Of a DNA stretch of 63,253 bases, positions 7,450 through 16,096 are shown in pieces. The translations under genes and the position numbers were made by a program. Under the pieces are notes generated by a model, which had not been told where the DNA came from, did not search any database, and saw only the letters and a program-made list of their open reading frames with translations. How positions within the stretch are numbered: position 1 is the stretch's first letter; each line of letters opens with the position of its first letter. Source of the stretch: Aliarcobacter sp017996075 (GTDB lineage: Bacteria > Campylobacterota > Campylobacteria > Campylobacterales > Arcobacteraceae); NCBI RefSeq assembly GCF_051062515.1, contig NZ_JAMXEK010000009.1. The stretch is one strand, 5' to 3'.

Positions 7450-8010
7450 TTAAATATTTTCTCTATTTAAACTATCAATTAGTGTACTTCTTTTAACTTC
7501 AAATGTTCTACATATACTTGCTTTACTCATTCCATCATTGAGAGCTTTTTTAATAGCTATCATTTTTTCTTCACTAATAGCTCTAGGACGTCCACCTCTA
7601 ATACCTCTATTTTTAGCAGCTTCAAGTCCAGCTTTAACTCTTTCTTGAATTAAACTTCTTTCAAATTGAGCTAAAGCTCCAAATATATGAAAAAATAGTT
7701 CACCTGAAGCTGTTGTTGTATCCATACCTTCAGTAATAGATACAAAAGAAATATTTTTACTTTTTAAATCTGTTATTACAGATATTAAATGAGCTAAACT
7801 TCTTCCAAGTCTATCTAATTTCCATACAACTAAAGTATCACCATCTTTTAAAAATTCTAAAGCTTTATCTAAACCAACTCTTTTATCTTTTGAACCAGAT
7901 GTTTTATCAGAAAATATATTTCTTTCATCTACACCATATTTTAAAAGTGCATCTTTTTGTAAAGATAAATTCTGATCATCAGTTGAAACTCTAATATAAC
8001 CTACAAGCAT
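7450..8010 (-). CDS. Serine recombinase (resolvase/invertase family)
   Basis: A 186-residue site-specific recombinase of the Tn3 resolvase / Hin invertase size class. The catalytic domain starts with GYIRVSTDDQN (nucleophile Ser9) and has the WKLDRLGRSL motif and FERSLIQERVKAGL long helix. A C-terminal helix-turn-helix (about 140-186) begins with GRPRAIS. These enzymes cut and rejoin DNA at short inverted repeats through a Ser-DNA intermediate. No transposase gene is present nearby, so it could be a stranded resolvase or act on the local repeats. The start has a good AGAGAGG site. It marks the left boundary of the defence island. Confidence 0.92.
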   Translation of the reverse strand: MLVGYIRVSTDDQNLSLQKDALLKYGVDERNIFSDKTSGSKDKRVGLDKALEFLKDGDTLVVWKLDRLGRSLAHLISVITDLKSKNISFVSITEGMDTTTASGELFFHIFGALAQFERSLIQERVKAGLEAAKNRGIRGGRPRAISEEKMIAIKKALNDGMSKASICRTFEVKRSTLIDSLNRENI

Positions 8011-8039
8011 ACGAAAAACCTCTCTTATATAGATTTCGT

Positions 8040-8068
8040 ATTATATCACAATCCGATAGTATTTATCG
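8040..8068 (-). promoter_or_regulatory. Recombinase promoter with inverted repeat
   Basis: On the minus strand a TATAAT -10 element lies at 8045-8040. The spacer and -35 area contain the inverted repeat CGATA-N5-TATCG (8054-8068). Resolvases often bind such repeats in their own promoter, so autoregulation or a recombination subsite is likely. Confidence 0.45.
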
Positions 8069-8150
8069 TATAAAAAATAGCTATTTTTTTGAATGTTTTA
8101 TGGAAGTAAAACAAAGTGTCGGAAAACAAGTGTTTTAATTACAAATTATT

Positions 8151-8178
8151 TTTACTTTTTAGTTTAAATTGTTATAAT
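8151..8178 (+). promoter_or_regulatory. Promoter of the DUF2130 gene
   Basis: TTTACT at 8151-8156 and TATAAT at 8173-8178 are separated by 16 bases. The start codon follows 36 bases after the -10 element, behind a GGGGAG ribosome binding site. Confidence 0.45.
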
Positions 8179-8213
8179 GGATAATATTATATCTATAGGG
8201 GAGATATACTCAT

Positions 8214-9500
8214 ATGTCAACAGAATCAAGTATAAAATGTCCAAATTGTGGTGAACTAATAGATGTTAATGAGATACTTTATCATCAATTAGAAAATGAG
8301 TTTAAACAAAAAAATCTAAATGAAAAGAAAAAATTTGAAGAAGAGATAGCTTTAAAACGAATTGAGTATAAACAAGCACTTGATATGCTTAAACAAAAAG
8401 AGGAAGATATCAAAGAACAAAAAGAGAAGTTTGATGAAGAACTAAAAAAAGCTACAAAAGAACTTGTTAAACAAGAAAAACAAAAACTTCAAGAAGAACT
8501 AAAAAAAGAGATACTAGAAGAACAAAGTGAATCTATAGCACTACTTAAAAAAGAACTAGATGAAAAATCTAATCAAGTAAAAGAATTAAACACTGCAAAA
8601 GCTCAAATAGAACAACTTAAACGTGATAAAGAAGAGATGGAGTCAGCTATCATGGCAAAAGCTCAATTTGCTCTTAATGAACAACTAAAAATAGAAAAAG
8701 AGAAAATTCAAAAAACTGTTGATGATCAAAATGAATTAAAACTAAAGCAAAAAGAAGAGCAACTAGAACAACTTAAAAAACAACTTCAAGATACACAAAG
8801 AAAACTAGAGCAGGGCTCACAACAACTTCAAGGAGAAGTACAAGAACTTGCTATTGAAGAATACCTACAAAATAAATATCCATTTGATTCAATTGAAGAG
8901 ATAAAAAAAGGTGTAAGAGGTGGTGATTGTATTCAAACAGTTCATACTAGAGAAATACAAAACTGTGGAAAAATCTATTATGAAAGTAAAAGAACAAAAG
9001 ACTTTCAAAAATCTTGGATAGAAAAATTTAAAGCTGATATGAGAGAAAAAGGAGCTGATATTGGTGTACTTGTAACTGAAGTGCTACCAAAAGAACTTGA
9101 TAGAATGGGTTTAATAGATGGTGTATGGATATGTACTTATGAAGAGTTTAAAGGATTATCTTCAGTTCTTAGAGAAAGTATTATAAAAATTAATCAAGCT
9201 AAAAAATCAGAAGAAAATAAAACTGATAAGATGAGTCTATTATATGGCTATTTAACAAGTACAGAATTTAAAATGCAAATTGAAGCTATAGTAGAAGGAT
9301 TTACTCAAATGCAAAGTGACCTTGATAGTGAAAAAAGATCAATGCAAAGAATCTGGAAACAAAGAGAAAAACAAATAGAAAAGGTACTTGATAATACAAT
9401 AGGAATGTATGGCTCTATAAAAGGGATAGCGGGAAATAGTATTGGTAATGTTAAGGCTTTAGAGTTGCCTTATAGTGAGATCGAAGAGGAAAATAGATGA
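8214..9500 (+). CDS. DUF2130 domain protein with zinc knuckle and long coiled coil
   Basis: A 428-residue cytoplasmic protein. The N-terminus has one CPNCG half-knuckle (Cys9, Cys12). Residues about 30-215 form a highly charged Lys/Glu/Gln coiled coil. From about 220 the conserved DUF2130 region follows (EYLQNKYPFDSIEEI, RGGDCIQTV, YESKRTKDFQKSW, GVLVTEVLP), with a nuclease-like alpha/beta look. DUF2130 genes are frequent in restriction and mobile-element neighbourhoods, but no function is established. It stands alone with its own promoter at the left end of the defence island. A DNA-related role is inferred from context and from the YESK/K pattern, which resembles PD-(D/E)xK cores. Confidence 0.82.
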   Translation: MSTESSIKCPNCGELIDVNEILYHQLENEFKQKNLNEKKKFEEEIALKRIEYKQALDMLKQKEEDIKEQKEKFDEELKKATKELVKQEKQKLQEELKKEILEEQSESIALLKKELDEKSNQVKELNTAKAQIEQLKRDKEEMESAIMAKAQFALNEQLKIEKEKIQKTVDDQNELKLKQKEEQLEQLKKQLQDTQRKLEQGSQQLQGEVQELAIEEYLQNKYPFDSIEEIKKGVRGGDCIQTVHTREIQNCGKIYYESKRTKDFQKSWIEKFKADMREKGADIGVLVTEVLPKELDRMGLIDGVWICTYEEFKGLSSVLRESIIKINQAKKSEENKTDKMSLLYGYLTSTEFKMQIEAIVEGFTQMQSDLDSEKRSMQRIWKQREKQIEKVLDNTIGMYGSIKGIAGNSIGNVKALELPYSEIEEENR

Positions 9501-9562
9501 TTATATAAGCAAATAAAGATTAAAAATTAGCTAAAATAAAGTATATATTGAAGAGGGCATTT

Positions 9563-10459
9563 ATGACACGGGATGAAAGAATTATTTCCAGAATACTTTT
9601 TAAAAATAAAATTCATGAGGCATATGGACAAAAGTTTGAAGATTTATTTAGTGCGGTTATGAACTATAAAGAGCCTGATTTTACACAAATAAAGCCTTGG
9701 GGAAATATAGGCGATAGAAAAAATGATGGATATATTAAAAGTCGGGGAGTGTATTTTCAAGTTCATGCACCTGAGGATATAACAAAATCATATCCTGAAG
9801 TTGTAAAGAAGATACAAACCGATTTTAGCGGTTTACAGAGTCAGTGGAGTGGTATAAAAGAATTTTATTATGTTGTTAATGACAAGTATAAAGGTGTACA
9901 TGCTGATTCTGAGAAATTACTAGACATAATAAAACAATCACATGGTCTCAAAGAGTGCAAGTTTATAGTTGCTAAAGACTTAGAAAATATGCTTTATACT
10001 TTGGACGATGACCAAATATTAACTATTGCAGGGCATATTCCAGATCCTGCCAATTTAACATCGTTGGATTATGACATTTTAAATGAGATATTGAAACACT
10101 TAAAATGTAAGCCGTTAAACAATGGAACCGAAAAAATTGTAGCTCCTAATTGGGATAAAAAAATCAAGTTTAATAATTTGACAAGTTATGAAGATATAAT
10201 ACTTACAAATGGTTATTTTCAACTTGGAACTTTAAGTGAATATCTCAAAAACAATAGTGATTTTACCGCTCAAGAACTTCAAAATAAAGTTAATGCTATG
10301 TATCAAGAACTATCAAAATCTTATAACGGAAGTGAACTTTTTTGGGAACTTGTAAATGAAATCTCTCCAAGAAGCAGTGCAGAGTATCAAGCTTCATCTA
10401 TTGTGATTATGTCGATGTATTTTGAAACATGTGATATCTTTGAGGAGCCTATACAATGA
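9563..10459 (+). CDS. Predicted effector of an ABC three-component (ABC-3C) conflict system
   Basis: The start is placed at ATG 9563, which has an AAGAGG site seven bases upstream; a TTG at 9548 would overlap that site. The 298-residue protein has an N-terminal conserved block (about 18-75: YGQKFEDLFSAVM, PDF, PWGNIGDRKNDGY, YFQVHAPE). This block looks like the divergent restriction-endonuclease-like domain seen in effectors of ABC-3C systems; Asp51, Asp55 and Gln66 are candidate active-site residues. The C-terminal ~130 residues resemble the helical C-terminal domains of this system class. It overlaps the next gene by four bases (ATGA), so the products are probably made together. The family call is by pattern and gene order. 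Confidence 0.65.
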   Translation: MTRDERIISRILFKNKIHEAYGQKFEDLFSAVMNYKEPDFTQIKPWGNIGDRKNDGYIKSRGVYFQVHAPEDITKSYPEVVKKIQTDFSGLQSQWSGIKEFYYVVNDKYKGVHADSEKLLDIIKQSHGLKECKFIVAKDLENMLYTLDDDQILTIAGHIPDPANLTSLDYDILNEILKHLKCKPLNNGTEKIVAPNWDKKIKFNNLTSYEDIILTNGYFQLGTLSEYLKNNSDFTAQELQNKVNAMYQELSKSYNGSELFWELVNEISPRSSAEYQASSIVIMSMYFETCDIFEEPIQ

Positions 10460-10704
10460 TAATGCCTGCAAAACATATTAATTTTTCAGAATCACTGTTA
10501 GGTTTTGGTAGTTATATTCTTCAAACTTTAAACGAACCAAAAAGTACAGATGAATTATGGCAAAAGTATCAAAAAGATTTACAAGATGGGCTTTATTTTT
10601 CAAAGCATAGTTTTGATAATTTGATAATGACACTTTTATTTTTATATTCAATAGATGCTATAAAAGAAGAAAGTGGAAAGGTGTTAAAAAATGAAACTAA
10701 TTGA
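10456..10704 (+). CDS. ABC-3C middle component (MC6-like)
   Basis: An 82-residue mostly helical protein between the effector and the DUF2326 ATPase, overlapping both neighbours (four bases upstream, 14 bases downstream). Size, position and the pattern SLLGFGSYILQTL, STDELWQKYQ, SFDNLIMTLLFLYSIDAI match the small 'middle components' of ABC three-component systems, best fitting group 6. These are small helical proteins, possibly winged-helix-like, thought to link ATPase and effector. Two in-frame ATG codons (10456, 10462) could start it; the ATGA overlap favours the first. No enzymatic motif is visible. Confidence 0.65.
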   Translation: MIMPAKHINFSESLLGFGSYILQTLNEPKSTDELWQKYQKDLQDGLYFSKHSFDNLIMTLLFLYSIDAIKEESGKVLKNETN

Positions 10705-12430
10705 GCTATCAGCAAATAAAGAGAGCTTTAAAACTATACCATTTAATAAGTCTGGACTTAGTTTCATTGTAGCTAAACAAAAAAATCCTGAAACAAGTGA
10801 TAATGGTAAAACATACAATGGTGTTGGTAAATCACTAATTATTTTACTTATTCATTTTTGTTTGGGAGCAAAAAAAGAACATTACACTTCGTTTATAGAA
10901 AAGCTACCTGATTGGGTATTCTATCTGACTGTTGAAATAAATGATGAGAAACATGTAATCTCACGAAAAATGAGTGAACCTACAAAGATATATTTTGATG
11001 ATGAACCTGCAATGACTGTAGATAACTTCTATGAAAAAATGAGAAAGTTAGTATTTAGTTTTCCAGTAGATACACAATATCTGACTTTTAGAAATACACT
11101 GCCATTTTTCATAAGACCTCTAAAAAAATCATATGTAGATGCAGATAACCCATCAAACTTTCATACTCCATACCAAAAGCTTATGGTAAATGCATTTTTG
11201 TTGGGTTTAGATACAAATCTTGTACAAGAAAAATATAAACTCAGAAAAGAACAAGAGAGAGTTGAAGAGCTTGAAAAAAACATCAAAAATGATGACTTAC
11301 TAAAAGAGTTTTTCACTCAAGACAAAGATGTCAATTTAAAGATCATAGACTTAGAAGATGAGATAGATAAGCTACGAGAGAGCAGAGAAAAATATGAAGT
11401 GGCAGAAGACTATTACGATGTCAAAATAGAAGCGGATAGCATCGAAAAAGAGCTTGCAAAAAAACACAACGAAATAGTGCTTTTAAAAAATCAAGTAGAA
11501 AACATCACTAAAAGCCTAAAAACATCGCCAGACCTTGGAAGAGACTCTATAGAAAAGGTATATGAAGAAGTAAAGATAGTTTTCCCTGAAAATGTCTCTA
11601 AAACACTTCATGACCTTGAGTCATTTTACTCAAAACTTACAAGTAATAGGATCCAAAAGCTCTCAGAACAAAAACAGCTCATATCTAAAAGACTAGAAGA
11701 AAACCTTGGAAAAGAGGAAAAACTTAAAAAAGAACTAGATAACAAGATGAAATACTTAGGTGCACATCAAGCACTTGACGTAGTTATAAAAGTAAGTGAC
11801 AGACTAAAAGACTTAGAAGCCCAAAAAGAGAAGCTTCAAAACTACGAAGAGCTTATAGGAAACTACCATAAAAAATCTTTGGAGATTAAAGAAAGCTTCA
11901 TAAAATACGCACAAAAAACAGAAGAATACCTTGAAGAGTTAAAACCCATTATAAAAGAAAAACAAGAGTTTTTTAGGAAGTTGGCAAAAAGGTTTTACCC
12001 TAACAATGCATCGGGTATTACCGTGTATAACAATGAGGGGGAAAACCAACAACGCTACACCATAGAAGCTAAAATAGAGTCTGATAACTCAGATGGAATT
12101 AACAATGTAAAAATCTTTTGCTATGACATGACGATGCTCTTTAAAGGACACGGACACAATGTAAAGTTTAGCTTTCACGATAGCAGACTTTTTGATGGTA
12201 TAGATGAAAAGCACAAAGCGGAGATCTTTAAAGTCGTAAACGAACTTTTTAATGGTACAGACTACCAATACATTGCCACTGTAAATCAAAACCAACTAAA
12301 TGAAGTCAAATCGATACTAACAGAACAAGAGTACGAAGAGATCATCGAAAAAAATACTATTTTAACACTTACTGATGAAGATGATAGTGAAAAACTTTTA
12401 GGTATAAAGGTGGATGTTGGGTATGAGTGA
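10691..12430 (+). CDS. DUF2326 Rad50/SMC-like ABC ATPase of the ABC-3C system
   Basis: A 579-residue ABC ATPase of the DUF2326 type. The N-terminal Walker A is YNGVGKS (44-48 GVGKS). A long antiparallel coiled coil spans about 190-420. The C-terminal half carries the DUF2326 hallmark FHDSRLFDGID near residue 494, equivalent to the Walker B/D-loop area. Proteins of this class sense nucleic-acid states and gate an effector in predicted antiviral systems. The codon usage of 11200-12420 is noticeably richer in G and C (TCATCGAAAAA, GACAAAGATGTC) than flanking genes, suggesting transfer from another lineage. Its 3' end overlaps the YobI-like NTPase start by eight bases. Confidence 0.82.
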   Translation: MKLIELSANKESFKTIPFNKSGLSFIVAKQKNPETSDNGKTYNGVGKSLIILLIHFCLGAKKEHYTSFIEKLPDWVFYLTVEINDEKHVISRKMSEPTKIYFDDEPAMTVDNFYEKMRKLVFSFPVDTQYLTFRNTLPFFIRPLKKSYVDADNPSNFHTPYQKLMVNAFLLGLDTNLVQEKYKLRKEQERVEELEKNIKNDDLLKEFFTQDKDVNLKIIDLEDEIDKLRESREKYEVAEDYYDVKIEADSIEKELAKKHNEIVLLKNQVENITKSLKTSPDLGRDSIEKVYEEVKIVFPENVSKTLHDLESFYSKLTSNRIQKLSEQKQLISKRLEENLGKEEKLKKELDNKMKYLGAHQALDVVIKVSDRLKDLEAQKEKLQNYEELIGNYHKKSLEIKESFIKYAQKTEEYLEELKPIIKEKQEFFRKLAKRFYPNNASGITVYNNEGENQQRYTIEAKIESDNSDGINNVKIFCYDMTMLFKGHGHNVKFSFHDSRLFDGIDEKHKAEIFKVVNELFNGTDYQYIATVNQNQLNEVKSILTEQEYEEIIEKNTILTLTDEDDSEKLLGIKVDVGYE

Positions 12431-15400
12431 GATAAATAATGACACCTTGATAGAAAAAACTCAAAAAAAAATAATTGCTTTTCTCCTAAAAAAATTAAAT
12501 GTTTTCTATCATAATTTAAACAATAAATCCAACAATATTGAAAGCAAATATCAATTCTTGACTCCTAATGATGAAGCAGAACATATAGAAGAATATTCAA
12601 TAGCTTTAGAAGAAGCTTTAAGAAATAAAAAAGTAAGAAATATTGCTGTATCTGGTTCTTATGGTTCAGGTAAAAGTAGTTTTATAAAAACATTTGAAAA
12701 AAATCACGAAAATAGTACTTATGAATTTTTAGATATATCTTTAGCAAGATTTAATAAAGAAAATCAAAAAGATATAGATTTATCACTTATAGAAAAAAGT
12801 ATCTTAGAACAGATGTTTTATAAGGTAAAAAATAAAAAAATTCCTCAATCAAGATTAAATAAAATTGATAGATTGAAACATTTACATTGGAAAGTTGGCT
12901 TTATCATATTTTTCTTTTTTTCTTATTTTGTAGTTTTTAAACCAGAATTTTTATCAAATATAGTTTTATTGAAAGATCTTCTAAAATTATTTAAACTTGA
13001 ATATATAGAGTATATACCTGTTGCATTCTTATTGATAGGTATTTTTTTCTTTATACAAAAGTTTATTTATTTATTAAGTAATACAAGCATTGATAAACTC
13101 AATTTAAAAGATTTAGAGATAGTCTCAAATGATAAAAAAAATGAATCCTTGCTTAACAGACATTTAGATGAAATTTTGTATTTTTTTGAACAAACAACTT
13201 TCAATGTAATTGTTTTTCAAGATTTAGACAGATTTGGAAACTTAGATATTTTTACAAAATTAAGAGAACTTAACAATTTTATAAACAACTCAGAACAAAT
13301 GGATGGCAGAGACATAAAATTTATTTATGCAGTAAAAGATGAAATATTTTGTAATGCGAATGAAAGAACGAAATTTTTTGATTTTGTAATCCCTATCATT
13401 CCATATATTAATGCAACCAACTCAAAAGATAAACTACTAGAACTTTTTCAAGATGAAGTTAAATCTAATTTTTTATATGATATTTCACTTTATATATCAG
13501 ATATGAGACTTTTAAAAAATATTTATAACGAATATAAAATTTATAGTAAAACTCTTGAGGAGCAACTGGATAAAACAGAATTGTTAGCGATAATAATTTA
13601 TAAAAATTTTGAACCTCAAGATTTTGAAAAATTACATAAATATAGCGGATTGGTTTACGATGTTTTTAATAAAAAACAAGAATATATAAAAAATGCGATT
13701 AATGAGTTAAATAAAAAAATCACACCACTCGAAGATGAGATTACAGAAATTGATCAAGAGTTTCATAGTAGCATATCTGAATTGCAACAAATATATTTAT
13801 TTAAAATAATTGAGAAGTTACATAATCAATACAATGGAACATTAACTATAAATGGGAATAAAAGCTTTAATATTAATGCTATTGATAATGAAGCTTTTAA
13901 ATTAATTTTGCAATCAATCAATATAAAGTCTCGAAGTCCACATGGTGGCTATTCAAGTGAAATAAGTTTTAAAACCATTGAAAAAGAAATCAACTCTAAA
14001 TATTCATATCAACAAAGAGAACAATTTATTATAGATAAAACCAACAAGAAAAAGAATGATTTACTAAAACAAATTAATAAGCTAAAAGATGAAATAAATG
14101 AAATAGAGAATTACTCTGTTAAAAAGATCATAAACACATATAAAGATATTAAAATATTTGATGAAAATTTTGACAAGAAGCCTCTTTTAAAATATTTGAT
14201 TAGCTATGGATATATAAATAAAGATTACGATCTGTATATATCAAATTTCTTTGGAAAAAGTATTACAAAAGCAGATAACGATTTTCTATTAAATATCAAA
14301 AACAACGGCAAACATTTTGATTTTAATTATGAATTAAATAACTTGGAAGAAGTTCTTAAAAAAGAAAGACTTGAAGTAGGAGAATTTAAAAAAGAATCTA
14401 TTTTAAATTTTAAACTAGTCGCTTATATTCTTGATAATAAAAATTCATATCCAAAACAATATGTTCAAATATTTAAACAACTATCAAATGAAAGTGAAGC
14501 TTCAATAGAGTTTATTTTCTCTTATTTAGACACACAAAAAAATATAAATGCATTTATTCAAGGCATAGTTAAATACTACCCATTAATTTGGCAATATATT
14601 GTAAATAATCAAACAGACGAAGAGAAAAGTAAATATTTTTATATGTTTCTACATAATTTAGAATATAAAGATATTATAGAATTGAATGTCAATGACTCAT
14701 TAAAAGGCTATATTAGCTCTTTAGAGGAGTTTGACAGTCCAAATGAATCTTTTAATAACAAACTTTCAAGTTTAATAAAAGATTTAAATATCAAATTCAA
14801 ATTTTTCCAAGATATTGAAGGGAAACTTACACCATTTAAATTTATTTATGAAAACAACTTTTATGAGCTCAACCAGAGAATGATAGATTATATTGTTTTT
14901 GTTGAAAGCGATTGTGATTCTACAGTCTATGATAGCTTAAAAAAAGCTCATTACACGACTATTCTGGATTCAAAAGTAGAAAAACTTAAACAGTATATAG
15001 CAGATAATATAAATGAATATGTTGAAAATGTAAATCTTGCTATTGATACAAATGTTGAGGAAATTGAAAATACTGTTATAAAGCTCCTTAATACTAATAG
15101 TGAAGAGTTAGAAGAAGAATTGAAAATTAAAATTATCAAGAATCAAGCAGTAAAAATATCAAAAATTGATTTAGTAGAAGAAAAAAACCTTTGGCAAGTG
15201 CTATTAGAAGAAAACAAATTAATCTCTTCTTGGAGAAATGTATCAGATTATTATAATTATACAGAAGTTTTAGATGATAGTTTAATTGGATATTTGAACG
15301 AAGAAGATAATTCAAAAGAATTATTAAGTGTTCGTATAGATAATAAATATAAAGAACAGCATCCAAATTTTAACACAAAATTATTAAGAGAGTTGATAGA

Positions 15401-16082
15401 ATGCAATGAATTTGATTTACCTTCTTATAAAAATTTAGTCCTAAAGAATGGATATCATTATGAAGATTTAGATTTGTCGAAGTTAAATGAAGAAAAAATA
15501 AATGTACTTGTGAATGATGTAATTTTGAAATTTGGAAATATAAATTTTGAACTTCTCAAAGAAAATAGTAATAATCAACATATTGCATTTTTAGAGAAAA
15601 ATATAAATAAATTCATTGAAGAGTACGCTAATTTTAGTATAGACAGCGATGATATTACAAAGCTACTAGAATCAAAAAATATTTCAGATAAAAACAAAAG
15701 AGATATCATTGAACTTATAGATTATGATTTAATCAATACTTCAAAAATTGCAAAATTAATATATTCAAATGTAGATAAAACTATTATCAAACCTTATGGA
15801 TATATAAAAAATATGATTTCACAACTTGAATCGACAGAGTCAAAAGTTAATTTGTTAGTTGAACAACAAAGTGAGTTAAATGAAGGTGAGCTAATTGAGA
15901 TGTTAGAATTAATGCCTGATGAGTATAGTAAAATTGCTAAACTTGATGGAAAGCATACAATGATTTATGCTTCAGATTATAATAAAAAGTTTATCAGATT
16001 ATTATATTCACGAGAATTTATAACATCTGATAAGCCAGAGAAAAAAAATCAGATTAGACTTATTATTAAAAATAGAAATTAG
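12423..16082 (+). CDS. Giant YobI-like P-loop NTPase with membrane helices
   Basis: The start is taken at ATG 12423, which has AAGGTGG nine bases upstream (an ATG at 12414 overlaps that site). The 1219-residue protein has an N-terminal P-loop domain: Walker A GSYGSGKSS at 78-86 and a Walker B-like VIVFQDLDRF near 265. Two hydrophobic hairpin segments at about 157-175 and 200-218 are inserted in the NTPase domain, followed by coiled coils (about 410-450, 530-560) and a long helical C-terminal region. The layout fits the YobI-type P-loop NTPases found next to defence genes. The eight-base overlap with the DUF2326 gene suggests it belongs to the same system. The function is unknown; a STAND-like membrane-anchored sensor or executor is an inference. 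Confidence 0.72.
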   Translation: MSEINNDTLIEKTQKKIIAFLLKKLNVFYHNLNNKSNNIESKYQFLTPNDEAEHIEEYSIALEEALRNKKVRNIAVSGSYGSGKSSFIKTFEKNHENSTYEFLDISLARFNKENQKDIDLSLIEKSILEQMFYKVKNKKIPQSRLNKIDRLKHLHWKVGFIIFFFFSYFVVFKPEFLSNIVLLKDLLKLFKLEYIEYIPVAFLLIGIFFFIQKFIYLLSNTSIDKLNLKDLEIVSNDKKNESLLNRHLDEILYFFEQTTFNVIVFQDLDRFGNLDIFTKLRELNNFINNSEQMDGRDIKFIYAVKDEIFCNANERTKFFDFVIPIIPYINATNSKDKLLELFQDEVKSNFLYDISLYISDMRLLKNIYNEYKIYSKTLEEQLDKTELLAIIIYKNFEPQDFEKLHKYSGLVYDVFNKKQEYIKNAINELNKKITPLEDEITEIDQEFHSSISELQQIYLFKIIEKLHNQYNGTLTINGNKSFNINAIDNEAFKLILQSINIKSRSPHGGYSSEISFKTIEKEINSKYSYQQREQFIIDKTNKKKNDLLKQINKLKDEINEIENYSVKKIINTYKDIKIFDENFDKKPLLKYLISYGYINKDYDLYISNFFGKSITKADNDFLLNIKNNGKHFDFNYELNNLEEVLKKERLEVGEFKKESILNFKLVAYILDNKNSYPKQYVQIFKQLSNESEASIEFIFSYLDTQKNINAFIQGIVKYYPLIWQYIVNNQTDEEKSKYFYMFLHNLEYKDIIELNVNDSLKGYISSLEEFDSPNESFNNKLSSLIKDLNIKFKFFQDIEGKLTPFKFIYENNFYELNQRMIDYIVFVESDCDSTVYDSLKKAHYTTILDSKVEKLKQYIADNINEYVENVNLAIDTNVEEIENTVIKLLNTNSEELEEELKIKIIKNQAVKISKIDLVEEKNLWQVLLEENKLISSWRNVSDYYNYTEVLDDSLIGYLNEEDNSKELLSVRIDNKYKEQHPNFNTKLLRELIECNEFDLPSYKNLVLKNGYHYEDLDLSKLNEEKINVLVNDVILKFGNINFELLKENSNNQHIAFLEKNINKFIEEYANFSIDSDDITKLLESKNISDKNKRDIIELIDYDLINTSKIAKLIYSNVDKTIIKPYGYIKNMISQLESTESKVNLLVEQQSELNEGELIEMLELMPDEYSKIAKLDGKHTMIYASDYNKKFIRLLYSREFITSDKPEKKNQIRLIIKNRN

Positions 16083-16096
16083 AGGACAAACTAAAA

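Noticed and set aside
7450..8010. Complete Tn3-type transposon around the serine recombinase
   Set aside because: No transposase gene and no 38-bp-type terminal repeats are visible; only a recombinase and local repeats can be supported.
9548..9562. Upstream TTG start for the ABC-3C effector
   Set aside because: It would put the AAGAGG ribosome binding site inside the coding region; ATG 9563 is better placed.
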